Part shown: positions 42,794-52,273 of the stretch, piece after piece
Numbering within the stretch: position 1 is the first letter of the stretch
Layout: each line of letters begins with the position of its first letter
Origin: Deltaproteobacteria bacterium
Lineage (GTDB): Bacteria; SAR324; JACQKK01
Length of the DNA: 64,000 bases
Assembly (NCBI GenBank): GCA_029858505.1
Contig: JAOUEW010000001.1
Location: 682,001-746,000 of the forward strand
Reading direction: 5' to 3'
Program-made: the position numbers and the translations under genes
The notes under the pieces: model-generated
Told to the model about the DNA's origin: nothing
The model's database searches: none
What the model saw: the letters and a program-made list of their open reading frames with translations, nothing else

Positions 42794-43327
42794 ATGCGCC
42801 TGCGCCACATCGGCGTTACCCTTATTCTTCTGTTTACATGCGCCGTACCGGTATTTTCCCAGCCTGTCGGGTCACCGGAAACACCCACGGAAGAAGCCGT
42901 AAGTCCTTCTCCACCGGAACAACAGGAACAAGAGCCCCCCGCTCTTCCTCGCCGTGGGTGGATGGTGACGACCGCTCCGTTGTTTTGGGTTTGGGGAAAT
43001 GTTCGGGTGGGGTATTTCGTGACCAACCGATTGGAGCTTCACGCGGGGATTCGAAGTTTCGATGCCTATACCGATGGGGCCTACATTTCCCGGAATTATG
43101 TTGGGGTGGCCAATTATATAAAACCTGAAGGAGACACTTGGTTTTTTGAATTGGACTACGAGGATTACCAAGCCTACGCCCCCAAGGGGAATTTGGTTGT
43201 ATTGGACAAATCCAAATTCGCCAGTTTGGGCATGGGCTACCAGTGGTTCTGGGAGAACGGGTTCACCATGGGGGTGGGATTGGGTTACCCCCATCTGGTA
43301 AACATTCCCCTGGGCTGGAGTTTTTAG
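42794..43327 (+). CDS. secreted, probable outer-membrane beta protein (companion of 42008-42673)
   Basis: A 177-residue unknown. The signal peptide (MRLRHIGVTLILLFTCAVPVFSQ) is followed by a Pro/Glu-rich linker of ~35 residues, then aromatic strands (APLFWVWGNVRVGYFV, LELHAGIRSF, TWFFELDYEDYQAY, LGMGYQWFWENGFTMGVGLGYP) and a C-terminal WSF, the aromatic end expected for a barrel protein. GGAG lies six bases before the ATG. It follows the previous gene by 120 bases on the same strand and is convergent with murJ. Homology between the two is only by general pattern. Confidence 0.65.
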   Translation: MRLRHIGVTLILLFTCAVPVFSQPVGSPETPTEEAVSPSPPEQQEQEPPALPRRGWMVTTAPLFWVWGNVRVGYFVTNRLELHAGIRSFDAYTDGAYISRNYVGVANYIKPEGDTWFFELDYEDYQAYAPKGNLVVLDKSKFASLGMGYQWFWENGFTMGVGLGYPHLVNIPLGWSF

Positions 43328-43348
43328 GCCCCGCCATCAAGGCCGCCA

Positions 43349-44983
43349 CTACCCTTTCAGTTTCAACTTTCTTCCCACCCTTCCCAGCAGTTTCATCCAG
43401 TTGGCGGCTTCGGGTTCGCCGGACAGCAGGGTGATGGTCAGATACACTCCGGCAGCGCTGCCGATGACCAGCACCAGCAGCAGCCAGTTGGTGAGCAGCA
43501 GGCCCCCCTGATCCCAGCGGCCCAGGCTGGCCAGCTGCCAGGCCAGGGCGCTGGCCGCCACCGCCGCCCCGGATTGCAGCAGCACTGCCCGCCAGGGGAA
43601 CCAGCCCGACAAATGCCGCGCCTGATATTTGAGCGATAGCCCCAGGGCCAGGCACTGGAACCAGGTGCCCAGGCTCAGGCCCAGAGCCAGGCCCTCGACC
43701 TGCCAGGTTTGGCTGAGCTGCCAGCCCAGGGCCCCGGTGACCCCCACCGACAGGGCCGACAGCACCACCGGGGTGCGAGGGTTGCCCAGGGTGTAAAAGG
43801 CCGGCACCATGGCCCGCACCAGGGCCACGGCGGGCATGCCCAGGGCCATGGCGGCCATGGTGGTGGCGGTGCGGCGGGTGTCGTCCAGGGTGTATTGGCC
43901 GTGCAGATAGAGCATGGAGACCACCGGTTCCCCGGCGGCCATTAGCCCCAGGGTGGCGGGCAACACCACAAACAACACAGCCGAAAAGGTGAGGCGCAGG
44001 GTGCCCGAGACTTTCTCCCAGTCTTGGCGGGACTGGTGGGCACTGAGGGCGGGCAGCCCCGCCGTGGTGAAGGCGAAGGCGAACAGCCCCAGCACGAATT
44101 CGGTGAGGCGGGTGGCATTGTTGTAATAAAAAATCTGCCCGGTGGGCAGGTAACTGGCAATCATGCCCAGCAGAATGATGTTGATCTGGTACACCGCCAC
44201 CCCAAACAGCGAGGGCACCAGCAAGGCGTACAATTTTTTCATGTGGGGGTGGTTCCAGCCCCCCAGGGGGGTGAGAGGAACGCCCGCCGCCCGCAGGGAG
44301 GGAATTTGCAGCAGCACCTGCGCCACGCCCCCCGCCAGCACCCCGGCCCCCACCGCCACAATGGGCGGGGTGAAGGCCCACGAAAACCACACCACGGCGG
44401 CAATGATGCCCAGGTTGAGAAAGATGGGCGCGGCGGCGGGGGCGGCGAAGCGTTTTTCGGAGTTCAGCACCCCCATGGCCCAGGCCACCAGGCTCACCAG
44501 TGCCAGGTAGGGGAAGTTCCACCAGATCAACCGAGAGGTGAGGTCGAAGCGTTCAGGGTCTTGGGCAAACCCCGGAGACACCAGCCAGGTCAACCCGTCG
44601 GAGAAGACCATGCCCAACCCGGTGAGCAGCAGGGTAACGAACAGCACCATCCCCAGGGCCCGGCGGGCAAAATCCAGGGCCGCCTGCCGCCCCTCGGTTT
44701 CTCGCAGGTTAACGTACACCGGCACGAAGGCCACCGACATGGAGCCTTCCGCGGTCAGGCGGCGCAGGGCGTTCGGAACCCGAAAGGCCTGCACCCAGGC
44801 ATCGGAAGCGCCAGAGGCCCCGAACCGGTGAGAGATGACCAGGTCCCGGGCCAACCCCAAAATGCGCGACAGCAGGGTGTAGAACGTCACCACCCCGGCG
44901 TGCCCATACAGGGTGTGGGATTCGGTGGTGGATTCGGAGTGGGATTCGGTGCTGGCTTTTTTGGCTCGTTTGGGAGGTGTCAT
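43349..44983 (-). CDS. murJ: lipid II flippase MurJ
   Basis: A 544-residue inner-membrane protein of the MOP superfamily that flips lipid II for peptidoglycan synthesis. About 14 hydrophobic helices are seen. The N-terminal ISRILGLARDLVISHRFGASGASDAWVQAFRVPNALRRLTAEG is the MurJ signature with the conserved arginines of the central cavity. ATG at 44983 is used; a TTG directly before it is less likely. It is downstream of the glycosyltransferase gene on the same strand with 54 bases between. Confidence 0.95.
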   Translation of the reverse strand: MTPPKRAKKASTESHSESTTESHTLYGHAGVVTFYTLLSRILGLARDLVISHRFGASGASDAWVQAFRVPNALRRLTAEGSMSVAFVPVYVNLRETEGRQAALDFARRALGMVLFVTLLLTGLGMVFSDGLTWLVSPGFAQDPERFDLTSRLIWWNFPYLALVSLVAWAMGVLNSEKRFAAPAAAPIFLNLGIIAAVVWFSWAFTPPIVAVGAGVLAGGVAQVLLQIPSLRAAGVPLTPLGGWNHPHMKKLYALLVPSLFGVAVYQINIILLGMIASYLPTGQIFYYNNATRLTEFVLGLFAFAFTTAGLPALSAHQSRQDWEKVSGTLRLTFSAVLFVVLPATLGLMAAGEPVVSMLYLHGQYTLDDTRRTATTMAAMALGMPAVALVRAMVPAFYTLGNPRTPVVLSALSVGVTGALGWQLSQTWQVEGLALGLSLGTWFQCLALGLSLKYQARHLSGWFPWRAVLLQSGAAVAASALAWQLASLGRWDQGGLLLTNWLLLVLVIGSAAGVYLTITLLSGEPEAANWMKLLGRVGRKLKLKG

Positions 44984-45037
44984 CAACGGGTTCCTGGATG
45001 GGGGTTCCTCCCAGGGTTCCGGTTTTTTCCGGGCAGG

Positions 45038-46537
45038 TCAATGGCGGTTGGGGGCTGGGGGTTGTTGGCCGGGGAAAGGGCGTGGCTCCTCCGACTGCAA
45101 CCGCTGCAGGTTGAGCTTGGCGTTGTAGTATCGGGGATCTATGTCTAGGGCCTGTTGATAGGCGGTTTTGGCTCCCTCCAGGTCTCCCTCTTGTTCTAAA
45201 AACCACCCCAGATTGTTCCATCCCCTGGGGGTGGGCTGCGCCCGCACCGAGGCCCGCCAAATTTCCAGGGGGGTTTTGTATTCTTCGTTGCGAGCCAGGG
45301 TGGCGGTGGTGAGGGCCGCCAGCCCCAGGGCCAGCAGGGCCAGCACCCACCGCCGGGCCTTCCGGCTGCCGCTGGTGAGGGCCCAGCCCCAGGCCCACCC
45401 CAGCAGCAGCAGCGGCCCCACCGCGGCCAGGTACACATGGCGGTCGTTGGCCATTTCAGCCCGGGGGAACACCGACAGGGTGGGCAGCAATATCAGGGGA
45501 AACCACAGCAGGGCGAAGCCCAGCACCGGCGCCCGGCGCAACGAAAGAAAACCAACCGCCAGCCACACGCCCGCCGCCCCCCAGCCCAGCATCAGCCCTG
45601 GGGTGAGAACCCTGGAGTAGGGCAGCAGGGGGGCCAAGTTGGGTGTCTGAACCCCCGCCAATAGCCCGAGCAAGTATTGATAGCCAGTGATGCCGTTGAT
45701 CAGGTTCATTTTCAGGGGGCGCAGTTCCAGGCTGTTCTGAAAGAACCGCTGATACACGCCTCCCCCCAGCAGGGCGGCGGCCATGACCCCCAGCACGGCC
45801 CAATGCCCCACTTGGCGTTTCCAAATCTCGCTCCAGGGTTGCCGCCGGGGGGTGGCGGCTTCCCACAGCAGCAACGCCCCAGGCAGGGTCACGGCCATTT
45901 CTTTGGTCAGCAGGGCGCACAAAAACAGCCCCAAGGAAAAACCGTACCATCCCTTCCATCCATGCGGTCTTCCTTCCCCTGGAAGCGGTGTGCTCTGGGC
46001 GGATCTTGCCTCGGCCCAATGGGCATAGGCCAGCAGACTGCCCAAATAAAACAGCGTGCATAACGATGCCGAACGGCCCGTGATATAGGTCACGGCTTCG
46101 CTGAGGGCGGGATGCAGGCCAAACCACAGGGCCGTGACGAGGGCGGCGGCTTCTCGCCGGGCTAGGCGGGGGGCGGTGGCTTGTGGCGACGGGGTCTGAG
46201 AATCTAACGGAGTTTCTAGTCTCTGAAGAAACCGGCGGGCCAGCAGAAACACCAGAGACACGTTGCCCATGTGCAGCAGCAGGTTCACCGTGTGGTACCC
46301 CGCCAGCCCCTGGGACCAGTTCAAGGCATAGGAGAGCTTAAGCAGGGGGCGGATGCCCGGCATGGCGGCCCACCAGGCCTCCAGAGAGTGAACCGGAGGG
46401 TAGTTCACGATGGCCTGAATGTCATCGAATTGAAAATCGCCCCGGAAAGAATTGGCATAGGCCAGCAGCACGGCCCCCCACAACACCACCAGGGAGCGGC
46501 AGAGGGGGCAGGCGGGCATGGAGCGAAGGAGTGTCAT
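45038..46537 (-). CDS. multi-pass GT-C-type glycosyltransferase with C-terminal TPR
   Basis: A 499-residue membrane protein. The first lumenal loop YANSFRGDFQFDDIQAIVNYP has the acidic pair (DD) of GT-C enzymes such as protein O-mannosyltransferases and TMTC-like proteins; RPLLKLSYALNWSQGLAGYHTVNLLLH follows. Ten or so hydrophobic helices and a C-terminal TPR pair (WNNLGWFLEQEGDLEGAKTAYQQALDIDPRYYNAKL) complete it. It should transfer a sugar from a lipid carrier to protein or glycan; donor and acceptor are unknown. It is divergent from the second uvrA and just upstream of murJ. Confidence 0.8.
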   Translation of the reverse strand: MTLLRSMPACPLCRSLVVLWGAVLLAYANSFRGDFQFDDIQAIVNYPPVHSLEAWWAAMPGIRPLLKLSYALNWSQGLAGYHTVNLLLHMGNVSLVFLLARRFLQRLETPLDSQTPSPQATAPRLARREAAALVTALWFGLHPALSEAVTYITGRSASLCTLFYLGSLLAYAHWAEARSAQSTPLPGEGRPHGWKGWYGFSLGLFLCALLTKEMAVTLPGALLLWEAATPRRQPWSEIWKRQVGHWAVLGVMAAALLGGGVYQRFFQNSLELRPLKMNLINGITGYQYLLGLLAGVQTPNLAPLLPYSRVLTPGLMLGWGAAGVWLAVGFLSLRRAPVLGFALLWFPLILLPTLSVFPRAEMANDRHVYLAAVGPLLLLGWAWGWALTSGSRKARRWVLALLALGLAALTTATLARNEEYKTPLEIWRASVRAQPTPRGWNNLGWFLEQEGDLEGAKTAYQQALDIDPRYYNAKLNLQRLQSEEPRPFPGQQPPAPNRH

Positions 46538-46613
46538 GGGTACATCCTACTATGAGAGCAGAGCGTTTTAAAATCCGTCTAAAATATATGGTAGGATTTT
46601 CACTTGAACCATA

Positions 46614-46651
46614 TTTTTTCCACTCTTCTTTTTTCCACTCTTCTTTTTTCC
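46614..46651 (+). repeat. 15-base pyrimidine tandem repeat before the second uvrA
   Basis: TTTTTTCCACTCTTC occurs twice in a row (46614-46643) and a third copy begins (46644-46651). The tract ends about 22 bases before the uvrA ATG, which has no Shine-Dalgarno. It resembles the purine-rich tract at 31.4 kb read on the other strand. Confidence 0.8.
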
Positions 46652-46672
46652 CCATTCCTTTCCCCCGCGCCC

Positions 46673-49537
46673 ATGAGCCAAGATCAATTTCGGGAAGGCT
46701 GGATCCACATCCGGGGCGCCCGCCAGCACAACCTGAAGAACATCACCGTGTCCTTTCCCAGGGACCGGCTGGTGGGAGTGTCTGGCCCTTCAGGGTCGGG
46801 CAAGTCTACCCTGGTGTTCGACACCCTCTACGCGGAAGGGCAGCGCCGCTATGTGGAGGCCCTGTCTCCCTCGGCCCGGCGTTACCTAACCCGGCTAGAC
46901 AAACCCGACGTGGACGACATTGAGGGGCTGCGCCCGGCCATTGCCGTGGAGCAGGGAGGCTGGGCGGGGGGGCCTCGCTCCACCGTGGGCACCGCCAGCG
47001 AGCTGCACGATTTTCTGCGGCTGCTGTTCGCCCGCTTGGGGGTGCCCCACTGCCACCGCTGCGGCCATTCCATGGCGGCTCACACCGTGCAGCAAATGGT
47101 AGACGCCCTGCTGGAAGGCGGGCCCCAGGGCAAGCTGATGGTGCTGGCCCCCCTGGACTGGGGGGAGGAACTGGACTGGGGGGCCTGGGCCGACCGCTGG
47201 CGACGGGAGGGCTTTGCCCGGCTGCGGGTGGGGGGGAAGGTGGTGGGCCTGGAGCCGCCGCCGCCAGCCCCGGCCCCCGGACAAACGGTGGAACTGGTGG
47301 TGGACCGGTTGACCCTGGAGGGCGTGGACCGCCAGCGGCTGACCGAAGCGGTGGAACTGGCGGCCCGCCATGGCGGCGGGCGGGTGGTGGCGGCGGTGCA
47401 GCCGGGTCAAACCGGGTCGGGGTCAGACACCTGGAGCGATCACACGTTTAGTTTGACCCCCCGCTGCGGTAGCTGCGGCTTGGTGTATCCAGAGCCCCAC
47501 CCTCGGCTGTTCTCGTTCAACTCTCCCCACGGGGCCTGTCCGGCCTGCCACGGCCTGGGCACCACCGAGCGGGGAGAAGAATCTCTGGTGATCCCCGACC
47601 CCCAGCGCAGCCTGGCGGAAGGGGCTGTGGCCCCCTGGGAGGGAAAAGCGTCCACTGGTCATCGGGCCATGCTGGAACAACTGGCCGACCACTACAAGTT
47701 CAGCCTGCTGGCCCCCTGGAGCAGCCTAGCCTCCCAACACCAGCAAATCATTTTGCATGGGTCTGGCCAGGAGGAACTGACTTTTCAATGGCCGGGGGCG
47801 GGCAAGCGGCATACCTTCACCCGTCCCTTCGAGGGCGTCATCCCTTCCTTGGAGCGCCGGGTGCGGGGCCAGGAATCCCCGGCGGTGCGGGAAAGCCTGC
47901 GGCGGTTTCTGAAAACCGAAACCTGCCAAACCTGCGGCGGGGGGCGCCTGCGGGCCGAGGCGTTGCACACCCAAATTGGCGGTGAAAACATCGCTCAGGT
48001 TTGCCGCAAGCCCCTCCCCCAAGCCTTGGAATGGATTATTCAACTGGCCGCCCCGCCAGGAATGGAAGAAGTGGCCCGGCGGCTGCGGGAAGAAATTTCC
48101 GCCCGGCTGGGTTTTTTGCTGGGGGTGGGGCTGGATTACCTGACCCTGGAACGGCGGATGGATTCAGTAAGCGGAGGAGAGGCCCAGCGCATTCGGCTGG
48201 CCACCCAGTTGGGGGGGAAACTCAGCGGGGTGATCTACATTCTGGACGAACCCACCATTGGGCTGCACCCCCGAGACACCCGCCGCCTGTTGGAACAGTT
48301 GGAAGCCCTGGTGCGGGCGGGTAACACCGTGGTGGTGGTGGAGCACGACCGAGACACCCTGGGGGCCGCCCAATGGTTGGTGGAAATTGGCCCAGCGGCG
48401 GGGGAGGCGGGGGGAAACCTGGTGGCCATGGGCACCCCGGCCCAGTTGGCGGCCCTGGGCCAGGCCTCTCCCACCGGGGCGTACTTGGCCGGAACCCGCC
48501 AAGTGCGCCGCCCCCGGCCCCGGCCCCCGGCCCGGCGGCAGTTGGTGCTGCGGGGGGCGAACCGCCACAATTTATCGGGAGAAGACGCGGCCTTTCCCCT
48601 GGAGCGGTTTGTGTGCGTCACCGGGGTGTCGGGTTCGGGCAAAAGCTCGTTGGTGTTAGACACCCTCTTTCCGGCGTTGTCTCAGGCCCTGGCTGGCGGC
48701 CCCCTGGAAGGACCCGGTTGGAAAGGCCTGGAGGGAGCCCAATACCTGGACAAGGTCATCTACGTGGATCAGGGGCCCATTGGCGCTTCGGCCCGTTCCA
48801 ATCCGGCGACCTTTGTGGGGGTGTTCAATTTAATCCGCGAGAACTTTGCCCTGACCCCAGAGGCCCGCCGCCGGGGTTACACCGCCCGGCGCTTCAGTTT
48901 TAATGCCGATGGGGGCCGCTGCGGGGCCTGCGGGGGAGAGGGCCAGCGGCGGATTGAGATGCATTTTCTCCCCGATGTGCATGTGCGCTGCGAGGCTTGC
49001 CAGGGAACCCGCTACAACCGGGAAACCCTGGATGTGCGTTACCGGGGCAAAACCATTGCCGATGTGCTGAACATGACCGCGGCCCAGGCCCTGGCGTTCT
49101 TCGCGGCGGTGCCGCCCATTCGCCAGCGGCTAGAGCCCCTGGAACAGGTGGGCCTAGGGTACTTAAAATTGGGCCAGCCCGCCCCCACCCTGTCGGGGGG
49201 GGAAGCCCAGCGGCTGAAGATTGCCCGGGAACTGGGCCGGGGAGAAAGCGGCCGGGGAGAGCGGATGTTGTACCTGATGGACGAGCCCACCACCGGGCTG
49301 CACTTTGAGGACGTGGAGCGGCTGATGGCGGTGCTGCACCGGCTGGTGGAGGGCGGGGCCTCGCTGGTGGTGATTGAGCACAACCTGGATATGATTGCCG
49401 GAGCCGACTGGGTGATGGACCTGGGGCCGGAGGGCGGCCAGGGCGGGGGGCGGGTGGTGGCCCAGGGCACCCCGGCGGACCTGGCCGCCGCCCTGACCCA
49501 CACTGGCCGGGCCCTGGCCCCCCTGCTCAAATCTTAG
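46673..49537 (+). CDS. UvrA paralogue, single-length
   Basis: A 954-residue UvrA-family ATPase, distinct from the double-length UvrA at 6.1-12.1 kb. It has two ABC units (Walker A GPSGSGKST and GVSGSGKSS; signatures SVSGGEAQR and TLSGGEAQR) and the zinc pairs CHRCGHS, CGACGGEG and CEACQGT. The segment IAVEQGGWAGGPRSTVGTA differs from the canonical IDQK-x-x-x-x-NPRSTV, so the interaction region is altered. The start at 46673 is chosen over a TTG at 46604, which would translate the pyrimidine repeat. It may be a class II/UvrA2-type protein for a subset of lesions or drugs. trpD follows after 97 bases. Confidence 0.9.
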   Translation: MSQDQFREGWIHIRGARQHNLKNITVSFPRDRLVGVSGPSGSGKSTLVFDTLYAEGQRRYVEALSPSARRYLTRLDKPDVDDIEGLRPAIAVEQGGWAGGPRSTVGTASELHDFLRLLFARLGVPHCHRCGHSMAAHTVQQMVDALLEGGPQGKLMVLAPLDWGEELDWGAWADRWRREGFARLRVGGKVVGLEPPPPAPAPGQTVELVVDRLTLEGVDRQRLTEAVELAARHGGGRVVAAVQPGQTGSGSDTWSDHTFSLTPRCGSCGLVYPEPHPRLFSFNSPHGACPACHGLGTTERGEESLVIPDPQRSLAEGAVAPWEGKASTGHRAMLEQLADHYKFSLLAPWSSLASQHQQIILHGSGQEELTFQWPGAGKRHTFTRPFEGVIPSLERRVRGQESPAVRESLRRFLKTETCQTCGGGRLRAEALHTQIGGENIAQVCRKPLPQALEWIIQLAAPPGMEEVARRLREEISARLGFLLGVGLDYLTLERRMDSVSGGEAQRIRLATQLGGKLSGVIYILDEPTIGLHPRDTRRLLEQLEALVRAGNTVVVVEHDRDTLGAAQWLVEIGPAAGEAGGNLVAMGTPAQLAALGQASPTGAYLAGTRQVRRPRPRPPARRQLVLRGANRHNLSGEDAAFPLERFVCVTGVSGSGKSSLVLDTLFPALSQALAGGPLEGPGWKGLEGAQYLDKVIYVDQGPIGASARSNPATFVGVFNLIRENFALTPEARRRGYTARRFSFNADGGRCGACGGEGQRRIEMHFLPDVHVRCEACQGTRYNRETLDVRYRGKTIADVLNMTAAQALAFFAAVPPIRQRLEPLEQVGLGYLKLGQPAPTLSGGEAQRLKIARELGRGESGRGERMLYLMDEPTTGLHFEDVERLMAVLHRLVEGGASLVVIEHNLDMIAGADWVMDLGPEGGQGGGRVVAQGTPADLAAALTHTGRALAPLLKS

Positions 49538-49634
49538 CCCGTTGCCATCCCCCGGCGGTTTCATGCATTCTTTGGGTTCCTATGGTCTCTCTCACACCCT
49601 GGTCTCTCTCAACCCCCTATTCTTTGGAACAACC

Positions 49635-50678
49635 ATGGACACTCCAGAAATTCCCCAAGACATCATCCGTCAGGTAGCGGCAGGCCGGCACCTCACCGTG
49701 GAGCAAGCCGCCTGGGCCATGAACGGCATAATGGGTGGTCAGTGGACCCCAGCCCAGATTGGCGCTTACCTAACCGCCCTGCACATGAAGGGTGAAACCC
49801 TGGATGAAATCGTGGGCTCGGCCAGGGTGATGCGGGAGAAGGCTTTCAAAGCCCCGGTGAAGAACCGCCCCCTGGTAGATACCGCCGGCACGGGCGGAGA
49901 CGGCCTGCGCACGGTGAATGTGTCTACCCTGGCGGCCTTGGTGGCGGCGGGGGCCGGGGCCAGGGTAAGCAAGCATGGCAACCGGGCGGTTACCGGCATG
50001 TGCGGCAGCGCCGACATTTTGGAAGGGCTGGGGGTCAACCTGGATATTTCTCCGGAAGACGCCGTGGGGGCCATTGACGAAGCGGGGTTTGGGTTTTTGT
50101 TCGCCCCCCACTTTCATCAATCCATGAAGCACGCCGTGGCCCCCCGCAAAGAAATCGGCATCCCCTCGGTATTTAACCTGCTGGGGCCCCTCACCAGCCC
50201 CCTGGGGGCGGAAGGGCAGCTGATTGGGGTGGCCAAGCCCGCCATGGCCCGCCTGTTCACCGATGCCTTGATGGCCTTGGGCACCCCCCACTCGCTGGTG
50301 GTGTCGGGCGCCGACGGCATGGATGAAATCACCAACACCGGAGAAACCCAGGTGTTGGAACAAAGGAACGGAAAGGTGACCGCCTTTACCCTGACCCCCG
50401 AGCAGTTTGGCTGCAAACGGGTGCAGGTGAGCCAGTTGACCCTGAAGGGCAAAGAGCAGAGCATCGCCCTGGCCAAAGACTTGCTGGCGGGCAAGGCCGA
50501 CCGGGCAACCGCCGACCTGGTGCTGCTGAACGCCGCCGCCGCCATTTACTTGGGCGGAAAAGCCCAGACCCTGGAGGAAGGTTTTGCCACAGCCAAAGAA
50601 GCCCTGGAATCGGGCAAGGCGCAGAAGGTGCTGGAGCGGCTGGCCACCTACACCCAATCTAAAAAGAAAGCGGGATAG
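49635..50678 (+). CDS. trpD: anthranilate phosphoribosyltransferase
   Basis: A 347-residue enzyme that adds phosphoribose to anthranilate in tryptophan synthesis. Typical motifs are DTAGTGGDGLRTVNVST (PRPP-binding), KHGNRAVTGMCGSADILEGLG and FAPHFHQSMKHAV. The ATG at 49635 begins the normal family length; the upstream extension is not conserved. Between the previous uvrA and this ATG a 12-base direct repeat TGGTCTCTCTCA (49583 and 49600) is seen. It is first in trpD-trpC-trpF with a 5-base gap to trpC. Confidence 0.97.
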   Translation: MDTPEIPQDIIRQVAAGRHLTVEQAAWAMNGIMGGQWTPAQIGAYLTALHMKGETLDEIVGSARVMREKAFKAPVKNRPLVDTAGTGGDGLRTVNVSTLAALVAAGAGARVSKHGNRAVTGMCGSADILEGLGVNLDISPEDAVGAIDEAGFGFLFAPHFHQSMKHAVAPRKEIGIPSVFNLLGPLTSPLGAEGQLIGVAKPAMARLFTDALMALGTPHSLVVSGADGMDEITNTGETQVLEQRNGKVTAFTLTPEQFGCKRVQVSQLTLKGKEQSIALAKDLLAGKADRATADLVLLNAAAAIYLGGKAQTLEEGFATAKEALESGKAQKVLERLATYTQSKKKAG

Positions 50679-50683
50679 GAGCC

Positions 50684-51496
50684 ATGAGCGATATTCTCTA
50701 CCGCATTGTGGCCGCCAAAGAGCAAGAGGTGGCCCAACGCAAAGCCGCCTTTGCCCCCGGTGAGTTGGAACGCCAGTTGGCCCAGCAGCCAACCCCCCGC
50801 CCCTTTGCCCAGGCTTTGCGAACCAACCGTGCCCAGGGGGCCGTCCGTGGCAAGGGCACCCAGGTGAATGTCATCGCCGAGTTGAAGCCCCGCTCGCCCT
50901 CCAAGGGAGAGTTCCCCTGGCATGGAGACCCGGCCCGCACCGCCCGGGCCTACCAAGCGGGGGGCGCCCGGGCCATGTCGGTGCTTACCGATCAGCCGTT
51001 CTTTGGGGGGTCGGTGGAGTTGCTGCAAGCCGCCCGGGCCGCCTGCGGACTGCCGGTGCTGATGAAAGACTTTGTGGTGGACCCCTGGCAGGTGGCCTAT
51101 GCCCGGGCCGTGGGGGCCGACGCCGTGCTGTTGATAGCCGCGGTGTTGACTGGCCACAGGCTGGCCGAAGCCCTGGCCGAAGCCCGCCGGGTGGGCGTGG
51201 CCACCCTGGTGGAAGTCATTGACGAGGAGGAAATGGCCAGGGCCAACGACGCCGGGGCGGAGGTGGTGGGGGTGAACAACCGCGATCTGAAAACCTTTAC
51301 CATGGATCCGGAACGCTCTTTGCGGCTGCTGGCCCTGGCCCGCCCGGAGCAGGTGTTCGTCACCGAGAGCGGCATTCGCTCCCGGACCGACGTGGAGCGG
51401 ATGCTGGCCGCGGGGGTAGACGCCTTCCTGATTGGAGAGGCCTTGATGACCTCTCCCGACCCGGAAGGTTTGCTCAAAGAATTGCGAGGGGAGTGA
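50684..51496 (+). CDS. trpC: indole-3-glycerol phosphate synthase
   Basis: A 270-residue TIM-barrel enzyme forming indole-3-glycerol phosphate. IAELKPRSPSKGEF (catalytic Glu and Lys), VLTDQPFFGGS, PVLMKDFVVDPWQ and VGVNNRDLKTF are the family motifs. An AGGAG site precedes the ATG. It is not fused to TrpF, which follows as a separate gene after 31 bases. Confidence 0.97.
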   Translation: MSDILYRIVAAKEQEVAQRKAAFAPGELERQLAQQPTPRPFAQALRTNRAQGAVRGKGTQVNVIAELKPRSPSKGEFPWHGDPARTARAYQAGGARAMSVLTDQPFFGGSVELLQAARAACGLPVLMKDFVVDPWQVAYARAVGADAVLLIAAVLTGHRLAEALAEARRVGVATLVEVIDEEEMARANDAGAEVVGVNNRDLKTFTMDPERSLRLLALARPEQVFVTESGIRSRTDVERMLAAGVDAFLIGEALMTSPDPEGLLKELRGE

Positions 51497-51527
51497 TCGT
51501 TTGATTTGGCCATCCAGGAGAAACGTC

Positions 51528-52157
51528 ATGCCGTCTATTCGCCTCAAAATTTGCGGAATCACCCGGTTGGAAGACGCCCTGACGGCGGCGGCGGGGGCCC
51601 ACGCCCTGGGGTTTATTTTTCACCCGGCCAGCCCCCGGGCCGTGACCCCGGCCCAGGCCAAAGAGATCATTGCCCGCTTGCCCCCGTTGGTGGTGACCGT
51701 GGGGGTGTTCGTGGAACAGACGGTGGAGGAAATCAACCGCATCACCGAACAGGCTGGGGTGGACCGCATTCAACTGCATGGCAACCCAGCGCACAACACG
51801 CATTCGTTCAATTCCCTGGCCCGGCTGAACCGCCCTGCCTATCGGGTGTTCTCGCTGAAGAACGCGCAAGACGTAGAGCGGGTGGCGGGGGAACCAGACG
51901 ATACTCTGCTGCTGGATACCTATCATCCCACCCTGCCTGGGGGCACCGGCCAAACCAGCGACTGGTCCCTGGCGGCCCAACTGGCCCGGCGCAAAAACGT
52001 GATTCTGGCGGGGGGCCTGACCCCCGACAACATCGCCGGGGCCGTGGCCCAGGTGCGGCCCTATGGGGTAGACGTGAACTCTGGGGTGGAATCATCCCCA
52101 GGGGTGAAAGACGGCAAGAAAATAAAACGGCTGTTTCAGGTATTGAAAGAAATGTAG
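51528..52157 (+). CDS. trpF: phosphoribosylanthranilate isomerase
   Basis: A 209-residue TIM-barrel isomerase of tryptophan synthesis. KICGITRLEDA (catalytic Cys) at the N-terminus, GVFVEQTVEEI, IQLHG and the phosphate-binding ILAGGLTPDNI and GVDVNSGVESSPGVKD are diagnostic. The ATG at 51528 has CAGGAG seven bases upstream and matches family length; the longer frame from 51501 does not. It ends the trpDCF group; trpB and trpA lie 7.3 kb further. Confidence 0.97.
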   Translation: MPSIRLKICGITRLEDALTAAAGAHALGFIFHPASPRAVTPAQAKEIIARLPPLVVTVGVFVEQTVEEINRITEQAGVDRIQLHGNPAHNTHSFNSLARLNRPAYRVFSLKNAQDVERVAGEPDDTLLLDTYHPTLPGGTGQTSDWSLAAQLARRKNVILAGGLTPDNIAGAVAQVRPYGVDVNSGVESSPGVKDGKKIKRLFQVLKEM

Positions 52158-52273
52158 GAGTAGCAGGGGGCCGGGGCAAGAAGGGGGAAGGGGCGGGGAA
52201 CAAAGCATTTCAAAAGGTATTGAAAATACCCAAACGTGAATCTTCATAATGACCAGAGCAAGTTGAATCTTTT

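Noticed and set aside
46538-46672. LexA (SOS) box for the second uvrA
   Set aside because: No CTGT-N8-ACAG or GTTC-N7-GTTC type site was found upstream of either uvrA gene.
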